From the NCBI RefSeq assembly GCF_019059575.1, contig NW_024881535.1:1469001-1533000 (forward strand): a stretch of DNA of 64,000 nucleotides, written 5' to 3'. Position numbers and translations under genes: made by a program. The notes under the pieces were generated by a model that saw nothing but the letters and a program-made list of their open reading frames with translations, was not told the origin of the DNA and searched no databases. Within the stretch, counting starts at the first letter, position 1; each line of letters begins with the position of its first letter. Positions 48,641 to 57,507 of the stretch are shown one piece after another. The stretch comes from Amphibalanus amphitrite. Its lineage: Eukaryota; Arthropoda; Thecostraca; Balanomorpha; Balanidae.

Positions 48641-48853
48641 TGTAACTGTATCGGTCTGGCCCGGACCCGGGCCGGGTGGACGGGGCTGGGGTCGGACTCG
48701 GCCGACGCGGGCCCATGTGCCGGCCATATGTCTCCCCGGCGGCGACACGCGGTGCGACACGCAGTGGAGGGGAGCCGCGGGCCGCGGCAGTGCGAGGTCG
48801 GCGATAGCCCGTGGTGGGTGAGCGACCGTGTGGAAATACATACAGAAACTACA
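48641..48853 (+). repeat. 5' LTR (213 bp)
   Basis: GC-rich LTR beginning tgtaactgtatcgg and ending cagaaactaca. It contains ggacccgggccgg and cggactcggccg palindromes near its start. It is the same as the 3' LTR by visual alignment. No obvious TATA box is seen. Confidence 0.96.
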
Positions 48854-48875
48854 AGCTATTTCGGCCTTGCGAAAA

Positions 48876-49435
48876 ATGGCCAACAAGACCGGCAGTGGGA
48901 CTGTAGACGTGAAAGGAGTGGACTCGAGTGGACAGACCGTGGTGGTGGCGCCCAGTGTCGCGTTCGACGCGCGTGTGATCGCCGAATTCGATGGGACCGG
49001 CGATGTGGTCGAATGGCTGGGCAGAGCGGAGCTGCTCTGCCAGCACCGCGGAGTGGATGCAGCAGCGATCATCCCACTCCGGTTGACCGGCGGAGCCTTC
49101 GCCGTGTGGGCGCAGCTGCCGGACGAAAGCCGTGGCAATTTGGCGGCCATACGCGCAGGCCTGTACCAGGCTTTTGCGCTTGATCAGCATGCAGCATACG
49201 AGGCCTTCACCACCCGAAGACTCCGCAGTGGAGAGTAAGCCGATGTGTTTCTGGCGGACCTTCAGCGGCTGGCACAGCTGTTTGGTGGCGTACCGGAGCG
49301 TGCGCTGACCTGCGCTTTTGTGGCAGGTCTGCCCGAGTCGGTTCGGCAGATGGTGCGGGCTGGGTCTAGAGCGGAAGGGCTCGACCTTGCCAGTGTGCTG
49401 GCGCGCGCCAGAGCTGTGCTCAGTGACGAGCGCGT

Positions 49436-49469
<34 letters not shown>

Positions 49470-49676
49470 GCGGCCGGGCCGGCACCCCTCGCCCCCGCCC
49501 CCTCCCGTCCGCGGCTGTCAGCGCAGGAGGGACCGTCTCGCCGGGCCAGCCGGCCGCGGCGCTGCTGGGCATGCGGTGACATAGGCCATATGTCCTTCTC
49601 ATGCCCCCGCCGAGCTGCGGGAAACGACGGAGGAGAGGACGAGTCAGCGCCGGCGTCCTCTCGCGTGCAGCACTGA
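48876..49676 (+). pseudogene. Retrotransposon gag region
   Basis: The region begins at a methionine just inside the element (MANKTGSG...). It reads as a small capsid-like domain (FDGTGDVVEWLGRAELLCQH resembles the retrotransposon gag capsid fold) and a later part with FGGVPERALTCAFVAGLPES. It then passes a basic Ala/Pro/Arg-rich linker coded by a GCG repeat and ends with a zinc knuckle CWACGDIGHMSFSC (CX2CX4HX4C). It looks to have about one break. Its end overlaps the start of pol by about 75 nt, and pol lies in the -1 frame, which fits the -1 ribosomal frameshifting known in the family. Confidence 0.85.
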
Positions 49677-52600
49677 GCGGCGCTCTGCCAGTCGTGCAAC
49701 TGCGAGTCAACGGGCGAGACTGTCGAGCGCTGATCGACACCGGCTGCACCGATAACATCATTTATGCACCGTTCTGCGAACAATGGCAGTGTGGACCTGT
49801 CTCGGTGACGACGATGAGCGGTGACGAGTTTCAATGTACTGGCTCGGGCAGTGCTGACGTGGTGACTGTGACCGGGCAGCGGGCCCGAGTGAGTGTGCTG
49901 GTGGTGAGCGAGCGGCCCCTGGGAGTGGAACTAATTATCGGCATGTCTGGCATCTCTAGCCTGGGGGGTGTCAGTGTGCAGTCACCGTCTCAAGTCCGCT
50001 TCTGCGGAGCCGCTGCCCGTGCACCACTCGAAGTTGACGCGCCGGACTTTAGTGTGCGGTTCGACTCGGCAGAGCGAAAGTGGACTGTGGCTTGGAAGTG
50101 GGCGGACAACTCTGGCCCTGAGTGCCTGGAAAACTCTGTGCCCCAGTACTCCGTGCCACGGTCCGCCCGCTACGAATTTGACACGGAGCTGGACACATGG
50201 ATCAGCAACGGCTGGCTGCTGCCATACGACGAGCAGCGGCTCGGCCCACCGCGAGGGCTCGTGCCGCTGATGGCTGTACAACAGAAGAATAAGGAGAAAG
50301 TGAGGCCAGTGCTGGACTATCGGGAGTTAAACAGCCACCTAAACGCCCACACCGCTGAAGCAGATGTCTGCGCCGATCAGCTGAGGAAGTGGCGGCGTCA
50401 CGGCAGAAACGTGGCGGTCGTTGACCTCAAAAAGGCGTACCTTCAGATCCATCTCGACGAAAGTCTATGGCCGTATCAAACGGTTGAGATTCGTGGGCAG
50501 CGTTTCTATCTGGGGAGGCTAGGTTTTGGACTCAGCCTAGGGCCGCTAGTCATGAAGGCGGTCGTCAGTGCTGTGCTGGCACAGGACCCTGAAATCCAGC
50601 GTGCAGTGCTCTCATATGTGGATGACTTGCTGGTAGATGAGGACATTGCGAGCGCGGAGCGGGTTGTCAGCCATTTCGCCAAGTATGGACTCGAGTGCAA
50701 GGCCCCTGAGCGTGTGTCTGATGGTGCGCGGCTGCTCGGACTGCGAGTTCGCCCACTGCGTGACGAGCTGCACTGGGTGCGAGACAACCCTGTCGGCCCC
50801 CCGCCCAGCCCGCTGACCCGCCGCAGCGTGTTTGCTTGGTGCGGTCGCCTGGTGGCCCACCTCCCGGTCTGTGGGTGGCTGCGTCCCGCTACAGCCTGGC
50901 TCAAACGCCGTGCTAATGCTGTGACACGCGGCTGGGACGACATGACAGCGGACCGTACGCTGCAGGCGCAGGTCGATCATGTGGCTGAACGGGTGAACAG
51001 TGACGATCCGGCGCACGGCGTGTGGTGTGTCTCAGGTGACGCGGCCGTGGTGTGGACGGATGCCAGCTCGCTGGCCGCAGGCGTTGTTTTGGAGACCGCA
51101 GACGGTGGCCCTGTGGAGGATGCCTGCTGGCTGAGGCGTGAAGCTGCTGCTTCTACGCACATAAACATGGCTGAACTGGATGCCGCTGTGAAGGGCATAA
51201 ATCTTGCCATCGCTTGGGGAATGCAAACCATCGAGCTGAGGACTGACTCCGCCACCGTCCACCGCTGGATTGACGACGCTCTGAGTGGGCGAGCCCGGCT
51301 CCGCACTAAGGCACACGGCGAGATGTTAATCCGGCGGCGTGTCGACCTTATTCGCCAGCTGGTAGACGAAATGGGTCTCGTGCTGACAGTGACCCTGGTC
51401 AGGTCAGACGAAAATCGCGCAGACGCCCTGACACGGGTTCCGAAAGAGTGGCTGAGGCATGACACATCAGGGCCCGCGGCAGTCGGCACGGCGGTGGCCG
51501 CCGACACGGGAGCGGCAGTCGGCACGGCGGTGGCCGCCGACACGGAAGCGGCAGTCGGCACGGCTGTGGCCGCCGACACGGGTGCGACCGCGGTGGTCGG
51601 CGCGGCGGTGGCCGCCGGCACAGAAGCGGCGGTGGCGACCGGGGCAACAGTGGACGCCTCTATTGCTGAGCTGCACGAGCGCGCCGGTCACCCAGGGATT
51701 CGCCGCACCTGGTATTTCGCCCGTCGTGACATCGCTCCTACCATTACTCGGTCTCAGGTGCGTGCTGTTGTGCATCACTGTGACGTCTGCCGCTCAATCG
51801 ATCCGGCACCGGTCACCTGGCGTCACGGATCGCTGGAGGTAACGGAGACGTGGCAGCGGCTGGCCATCGACGTCACCCACTACCAGCACCAGTCGTACCT
51901 GACAGTGATCGATTGCGGTCCGTCTCGGTTCGGTTTGTGGCGGCAGTTGCGTCGGCCGGACGCGGAAAATGTTGTGTCGCATCTGGAAGCGATATTATGC
52001 GAACGTGGAGCGCCATGCGAGATTCTTTGTGATAATGACACTGTGTTTCGTGGACGACATTTTGCGGCGTTCGCGGCGAAATGGGGCGTGGTTTTGCGGT
52101 TCCGGGCAGCGTACGAGCCGGGTGGTAACGGCATTGTTGAACGGCATCACCGGACAGTTAAGGTTATTGCCGCTCGAAAGCAATGCTCAATCACAGAGGC
52201 CGTGCACCTATACAATGTGTCGCCCCGCGACAGCGACAGCGCCAGTGATGCCCCCGTCGGTCGGATTTATCGCTACACAGTGCGCGACTGTGTCGGGTCA
52301 GCTGGTCGCCAGCTGCCGGTCGGTGACAGTGACGGTCAAGGGCGCAGCCAGGGAACGGACGGCCGTGGGAATGGCCGCGAGGGATCGGACGGCTCGGAGC
52401 CGGCGGCGCCGCGCGGGACGGGCGAGTTCGCCCCTGGTGACGCTGTGTGGGTCAGGCGCCGTGGCACACGATGCACGGACGTGTCTGAACCTGGTGTTGT
52501 GTCCTCAGTAGTTTCTCCACAGGTAGTAGTAGTTGATGGCACCCCTCATCATGTTAGAAACGTGCGACACCGCACCGTCAACGTGAGCGATAACTGTTCG

Positions 52601-52846
52601 GTTGACGACACAGAGGGTGCCGAAAATGAGCTGCCACTTTTAGTATCCGCGCAGCCACATAATGCTGATTCTGGTCCTGGCCCCGTAGTGAGTGTCATGT
52701 CTGATGTCACGCCTCGCACTGAATGCACTCGTGCTAATGATGCTTCCAATGACGATGTAACAGGAGTCGTTGCACCACGAACCCTGCGGCGCACCGAGCG
52801 GGAGAGTCGCCCGGCACAGCGCTATGGAACACCGGTGTATTATTAG
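49601..52846 (+). CDS. Retrotransposon Pol polyprotein (PR-RT-RH-IN)
   Basis: An open frame of 1081 codons. An aspartic protease active site LIDTGCTDN lies at about residues 44-52. Reverse transcriptase has VRPVLDYRELN at about 233, AVVDLKKAYLQIHLDE near 270 and the catalytic YVDD at about 338. RNase H starts near 483 (VVWTDAS, with a later TDSATVH). Integrase has an HHCC finger at about 690-732 (HERAGHPG...HHCDVC), the catalytic core D-D-E at about 756 (IDVTHY), 810 (LCDNDTVF) and 848 (NGIVERHH), and a C-terminal basic module (GDAVWVRRRG). A 36-bp tandem repeat lies between RNase H and integrase. The first codon is arbitrary because the family makes Pol by frameshift from gag. Related Pol proteins are widespread in marine invertebrates and some protists, from memory. 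Confidence 0.94.
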   Translation: MPPPSCGKRRRRGRVSAGVLSRAALSGALPVVQLRVNGRDCRALIDTGCTDNIIYAPFCEQWQCGPVSVTTMSGDEFQCTGSGSADVVTVTGQRARVSVLVVSERPLGVELIIGMSGISSLGGVSVQSPSQVRFCGAAARAPLEVDAPDFSVRFDSAERKWTVAWKWADNSGPECLENSVPQYSVPRSARYEFDTELDTWISNGWLLPYDEQRLGPPRGLVPLMAVQQKNKEKVRPVLDYRELNSHLNAHTAEADVCADQLRKWRRHGRNVAVVDLKKAYLQIHLDESLWPYQTVEIRGQRFYLGRLGFGLSLGPLVMKAVVSAVLAQDPEIQRAVLSYVDDLLVDEDIASAERVVSHFAKYGLECKAPERVSDGARLLGLRVRPLRDELHWVRDNPVGPPPSPLTRRSVFAWCGRLVAHLPVCGWLRPATAWLKRRANAVTRGWDDMTADRTLQAQVDHVAERVNSDDPAHGVWCVSGDAAVVWTDASSLAAGVVLETADGGPVEDACWLRREAAASTHINMAELDAAVKGINLAIAWGMQTIELRTDSATVHRWIDDALSGRARLRTKAHGEMLIRRRVDLIRQLVDEMGLVLTVTLVRSDENRADALTRVPKEWLRHDTSGPAAVGTAVAADTGAAVGTAVAADTEAAVGTAVAADTGATAVVGAAVAAGTEAAVATGATVDASIAELHERAGHPGIRRTWYFARRDIAPTITRSQVRAVVHHCDVCRSIDPAPVTWRHGSLEVTETWQRLAIDVTHYQHQSYLTVIDCGPSRFGLWRQLRRPDAENVVSHLEAILCERGAPCEILCDNDTVFRGRHFAAFAAKWGVVLRFRAAYEPGGNGIVERHHRTVKVIAARKQCSITEAVHLYNVSPRDSDSASDAPVGRIYRYTVRDCVGSAGRQLPVGDSDGQGRSQGTDGRGNGREGSDGSEPAAPRGTGEFAPGDAVWVRRRGTRCTDVSEPGVVSSVVSPQVVVVDGTPHHVRNVRHRTVNVSDNCSVDDTEGAENELPLLVSAQPHNADSGPGPVVSVMSDVTPRTECTRANDASNDDVTGVVAPRTLRRTERESRPAQRYGTPVYY
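51476..51635 (+). repeat. In-frame 36-bp minisatellite in pol
   Basis: About four tandem units coding variants of AAVGTAVAADTG (three near-identical, one diverged) form a hydrophobic Ala/Val/Thr linker between RNase H and integrase. The unit is a multiple of three, so copy number can vary without shifting the frame. Confidence 0.9.
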
Positions 52847-52928
52847 GTATTCGCCTTGTTATGTTGTGTCATGTTATGTGCATTTTTGTGCTGATTATTG
52901 ATTTGTGATCTTGTAGATCAGGGGGGTG

Positions 52929-53141
52929 TGTAACTGTATCGGTCTGGCCCGGACCCGGGCCGGGTGGACGGGGCTGGGGTCGGACTCGGCCGACGCGGGC
53001 CCATGTGCCGGCCATATGTCTCCCCGGCGGCGACACGCGGTGCGACACGCAGTGGAGGGGAGCCGCGGGCCGCGGCAGTGCGAGGTCGGCGATAGCCCGT
53101 GGTGGGTGAGCGACCGTGTGGAAATACATACAGAAACTACA
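52929..53141 (+). repeat. 3' LTR (213 bp)
   Basis: Direct copy of 48641-48853 at the same length. It is followed by the CGTTT duplication and then unrelated host or TIR-element sequence. Confidence 0.96.
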
Positions 53142-53676
53142 CGTTTTTAGAATTTGGAGAATCTTTTGAGGGATGCCCCTCGCAACGTCCAAGACCGCCT
53201 TTCTGGATTCGCCAGTAGTTGCTGGAATGGTGTTAGGCTACTTCATATCCATGAATACCCCAATAAATGTGAATATAACATATTATGCACCATGTTCAAC
53301 ACTCTCGCTGGCGCGGATTGAGGCCTCATAGACGAGCCGTTGGTTCTTGCTTTATAACTCGCGTTAGCGGCAACGGATTGCAACGAAATTTTCAGGATCT
53401 CAAGTTTCAACAATTTTCCACGTACCATGCAAATTTCGTGACCATGACCCCAATGACCTGTGACCTGTGACCTCTCCCTCAAGGCCATATCAACTTGCGA
53501 CACAACTTACGACTGCTATTTCAAATTCGTAAGTTGTGTCGTAAATCAGGCACTTTGCGATAGACTTTACTTCTTAAGTAACGCTGCTCATCAATTGATC
53601 CCTCCAAAAACGACTTACTACACAACTTGCGACACGTCGCAGCTGCGACGAGGCTTACGACGCTCTGGATCCCCCC

Positions 53677-56159
53677 AGCCACAGAGTGACGTCATCTCAA
53701 CCTTCCCAGAGTTGCTAGCCAACCAACCACGCAGAACAAAGAACTACGAGTGTGTGGCAGCGCGTTTTCCGTAAAAGGTGCTCGCTGCGTGGGGTTGGCG
53801 GTCACGGAAAATGTGTGCCATGTAGCGGCCGGAGTTTGGGTGTGCTGTGCAGTCTGGTTTGGGTTTAGATGGCTATCGGGTCCGGGTGGTATGTCCGTGG
53901 GAGGATGCTCGAGGTCTGAGCGACTGGTTTAAAGGCAGACGTGTTGATTTTTCAGATCGTTTGCACATAATGTGCGTGAGATCATCCGTGCTCTCTTACT
54001 AGAACTATTAGTTCTAGTCATTAACCTTATGTAAAAAGTCAAGATGTGAATCAAACCAGTAGATTGCAATAGGTCCTCATCCCTTCGATTTTCCCATCAC
54101 CTTGTCCTTCGCCGTTTAGTTCGTGTCATCACTCATCGCACCACAGGGCTGCATCCATAGTGGGCACTGGATATGACCTCAGTGTCTACCTCTGTGTATT
54201 GTGCAACAGCGCTGCAACAGTGCAACTGCAGGCCTCGCGAACGAACTCGACTGACCGCAGTCTGACTTGGGCCGCATAGACTGGTTTGAGCACAGGGATG
54301 GGAGGGGTTGGGGAGAGGAATGATGGTGCTAGAGCAGTGAGAGGAGCAAGTGCAGTCACATGTCTTGTCTGGTAGGTGCAAATTTGGTGCCTACGTTTTG
54401 GGCCGTTGCTGAGTGTGTTACTGACTGCTAAAAGCTGGGGGCTGCTGACTGCTGATGCTATACGTCGCTGATGATGATGGCAGATGATGCACTAGCTGAC
54501 TGACATTCCTTGATGACGTAGGGAATGTCTGATGTTGTTGTTGACACGGCAATCACCCGCCAGCCCTAGCGCTACCGACCGGATGTTGGCAGTGTCGGGC
54601 CTAGTTATATGCACAGCCGCTGGACATCTTTATTTAGTTATCGTTAGCTGGTACACTAATGGGCGTCATTTGCTGCGCTACTGACGTACCCCTGGGTTGT
54701 GAGGTATGGACGTCATCATCATTAGCGACTGCTTGACGATAATGTCCGCATCCTGGTCCAGCACAATAGGCAGGACTGCTTCGGCATGAATGTCACAGCC
54801 ACTGCACTTTTCATCGCCGCTCGAACGCCGACCTTCATGCATTGCAGGACCGGTGTTCAGTTTAGTATGCTAGCCATGACCCTTAGACGCCAGAATGACC
54901 CCTTGCCAGGAACTGGTCCCCGCGCCGGTCGTTGGTGCCCTCTTTGTGTCGCGCCGTCCTGGCGAGTGGGTGTTAACTCGGGCCCTCTATTGACGTGTAT
55001 CGACGGGTTGGCTGCTACCGGCTCCCCTGCCGCTGTAGTTGCCGGATTAGGCGGGTTATGTGTCTGCCATTGAGCGGCCAGGGCAGACATGGCGTCCAGA
55101 CACGCGGTCTGGAGGGGTGAGGGGAGGGACGGGGCAAACGGCCCACCGGATAGGGGATATGGACAGAAATGAGGGGCTCTGATGCGGGTACCGTGTTAAA
55201 TGATGACGTTCAAAAGAAGGACGGGGGATAGTCACGGAACGAGTAGACGTAGACGCATGGCTGTAGACAAAGTTCGCAAAAACCGAAAGAGACTGATATA
55301 CCTATCACCTCTTGAGGTATTAATTTAGAGCCCAAGCAAACATTTCCTTTTGCGTGATTGATTGATACGTTATTCTATGCTCGAATAAGGGAACGAAACT
55401 AAGAGTCTCCAGAATCAGAACAGACGTCATCCCACGCAGTTTTCTTGCCGCAGCTGTGACACAGGCTGATCCACATGTGGATGATCACTTGAGCGCCAGC
55501 TGAGTGATGACCTTCCGTTCCCTGTCTGTGTCTGTCGGCCAACTTTGGCTGCCCCAAGGTCGTGAAGGTGGCGACCTGCCCGCAGTTGGGGCGGACAGAT
55601 GTCCACGGCGTAACCGGCTCACTTGTGTCAGTTGAGGACAGCTGTTGAGCTGTCAGCTTATGATGCCTGTCAGATGATGACAGGAGTCAGCTGATAATTA
55701 ATGGCAAAGTCAGCTGTTGGCTGAAGTCAGCTGCTGGCTGATGATAGGAGTAAGCTGATGACGGCCACCGGCGGTGCGAAAGCCCAATCGCGGCGCTAGC
55801 TTTTTGTTAACTTTTTATTATTCTGCATTGTAAAAGAGATTCTAATTGGTCTTTGTAATGGTTGATGATGATGATGATATTTATTGAACAGAAAGTACTG
55901 GAACAAAAGAGTAAATCGGAGATTGGTGCAGAAGCTCAAGGCTTAATTCGGGGCACCTCTCTCCGTGCACACTCATTCACAAACATACAAGCTTACGTGC
56001 AGACTCGTACCTATGCGTTACACTATACACATGCATACAAACACACACTCTTAATCACTTGTACTGGCACGCGCATGCGTAACAATTCTTGGCGTATCAG
56101 GTAATTGTTGTGTACTATTATTAGCGTCACGTGCATACATGCACTCACACACGCGCGCG

Positions 56160-56196
<37 letters not shown>

Positions 56197-56265
56197 CGCA
56201 TTTTCAAACAGTTACACTACACTCCATCATACGCATCATACATTCACACACAATCAGTCATTAAT
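53677..56265. other. Unannotated; minisatellite and short palindrome
   Basis: A perfect TGACGTCA lies at 53687. A 21-bp near-palindrome actagaactattagttctag-t lies at 53998-54018. A loose minisatellite of cagctgatgacagg-like words (cagctgatga, cagctgttggctg) lies at about 55625-55765. No gene recognised. Confidence 0.5.
56144..56194. repeat. (CA)n microsatellite
   Basis: Pure CA dinucleotides at 56162-56194, preceded by cacacgcgcgcgctcacac. CA-rich sequence extends on both sides (55970-56260). Confidence 0.97.
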
Positions 56266-57507
56266 GGTATTATTGCTTCCAAATTAAGCTTGATCCTCAC
56301 TTCGCTCCAGTACTGTAGTGAATACCCTACCGAAGCCCGAGTTTTACCGAGATACCCGGCTCGGCGAGTCGTGCACGGTAGGCCAGAGGTTTAACATCCG
56401 GGGCCTTGTGACATCCGGGAGTTTCAAACGCGCGGGTAGGGGTGCGGACGTGACCTGTGGTCGGTCAGCGATCGGCGATTTTGGCCTCGGGCGCCTCTGG
56501 CGTCAGAGGCATTACCCGGGGCTCGGGCGCGGGCGCAGCGCCCGGCGAGAGACGGGCCGCGCGGCCGCAACCTTGGTGCAGCTGGACGCGCGATCGGAAC
56601 GGAATTTAGCCAGGACACGCATCGTAGGTCAAAGGTCAAGGGCACATGTGGCCGGCGGGCGAGACCAGCGGTCGAAACAGAAGTCGCTGTGAGGCGAGGG
56701 CAGTGATCCGACCCCGGCCCGGGCCTGGACGGTGTGTGAATGTTTTTTTTTTTTTTTAGTTCTGCTGCGGGGTGCTTTAACTGCGCTAGTTTCAATACTG
56801 CGTTTAATAATTATAACCACAGTTTCATTTAAAACAATAATGCCAATATAATCGTAACATATATTATAAATATTTATCAGATAATTATTTATCCGCGCCA
56901 GGCAGGTGCTCGGCGCCAACCACGTCGCCCCCCCCCCACCCCCATCCCCACACTAACTCGGATCCTGGGCCACTTGTGCGGCACGTGGTAAGTGGCATTC
57001 GGAAGAGCTCGAAAATCTGAAAAAACTATTGTCTGCATGCTTCGTGCAATTAAAGAAAAAATGTCGGGGAAGGCACTCTCCTCGGCCTGCGACGGCTAAG
57101 ACATAAATTAATTCCTCGCTTCAAAAAATGTGAAAAGTCTAAGCGTAAGTCCGTGTAGCACTCAAGTTACCAAGCGTGCCCAATATTTTCTAGCCTGCAG
57201 CAAGCCCAACCAGCGCTCCCCACCCGGTCGTCGGCCTGACCACTGCACTATGGCGCTCTCATCGTCCCTGATTGGATAGAATGTGACCCAGCTATGCGTC
57301 ACGCTCACGTGCCCGCCATTATCACAGGTCACACCCGTGTCCCCGCCCCAGGCGCGGACTGACAGTCACAAGGTCCACGCACTGCTTCAGTCTGACACGC
57401 ACCTCACCGGGACAGCTACCCTGTCGATACGGGAGGGGCTTGGGAGGGTATTCAATGCAGTACTAGAGCCAGACGCGAATCAAGCTTAATTTGGAAGCAA
57501 TAGTACC
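56266..57507. mobile_element. 1.24-kb inverted-repeat element
   Basis: The left end ggtattattgcttccaaatt and its inverse at the right end differ at one position over about 29 bp, and diverged similarity (gaataccctacc/gaataccctccc) continues to about 70 bp. The interior has a GC-rich left half (56380-56740), a poly-T run (56743-56757) and an AT-rich centre. No transposase and no clear target duplication. It could also be an inverted duplication. Confidence 0.55.

Larger units (their letters stand above)
48641..53141 (+). mobile_element. Young LTR retrotransposon, Ty3/gypsy-like
   Basis: Two 213-bp LTRs (48641-48853 and 52929-53141), identical as far as I can compare by eye, start TG and end CA. 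They are bracketed by the 5-bp duplication CGTTT (48636-48640 and 53142-53146). The domain order is gag, protease, reverse transcriptase, RNase H, integrase, the Ty3/gypsy order. A short purine tract (aggggggtg, 52920-52928) abuts the 3' LTR. The sequence right after the 5' LTR lacks the usual TGG-type primer site. Identical LTRs imply a very recent insertion. The copy looks nearly whole: pol appears intact and gag has about one break. The clade within Ty3/gypsy is not determined. Confidence 0.95.
47133..53676. mobile_element. TIR element (about 2.0 kb) interrupted by an LTR retrotransposon
   Basis: The left end GGGGGGATCCAGGGCGTCG (47133) and the right end, the inverse of GGGGGGATCCAGAGCGTCG (ending 53676), match with one mismatch. 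The match may extend 4 bp outward (ggcc/ggct). Both ends are followed inward by several copies of cgcaagttgtgtcg and acgacac words in either direction (47150-47215 and 53485-53665), a subterminal-repeat pattern typical of DNA transposons. The interior carries the 71-bp AGGTCA array. Removing the nested LTR element leaves about 2043 bp. I found no clean target duplication and no transposase, so the superfamily is open. Confidence 0.6.

Noticed and set aside
47630-49183. Frames of 185-257 codons across the AGGTCA array and into the LTR
   Set aside because: Three overlapping frames are open at once because the repeat unit lacks stops. Composition mirrors the repeat, and the frame crosses an LTR boundary.
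49262-51778. Long antisense frames (113-214 codons) opposite the retrotransposon pol
   Set aside because: They are shadows of the GC-rich sense frame. The sense frame contains all catalytic motifs.
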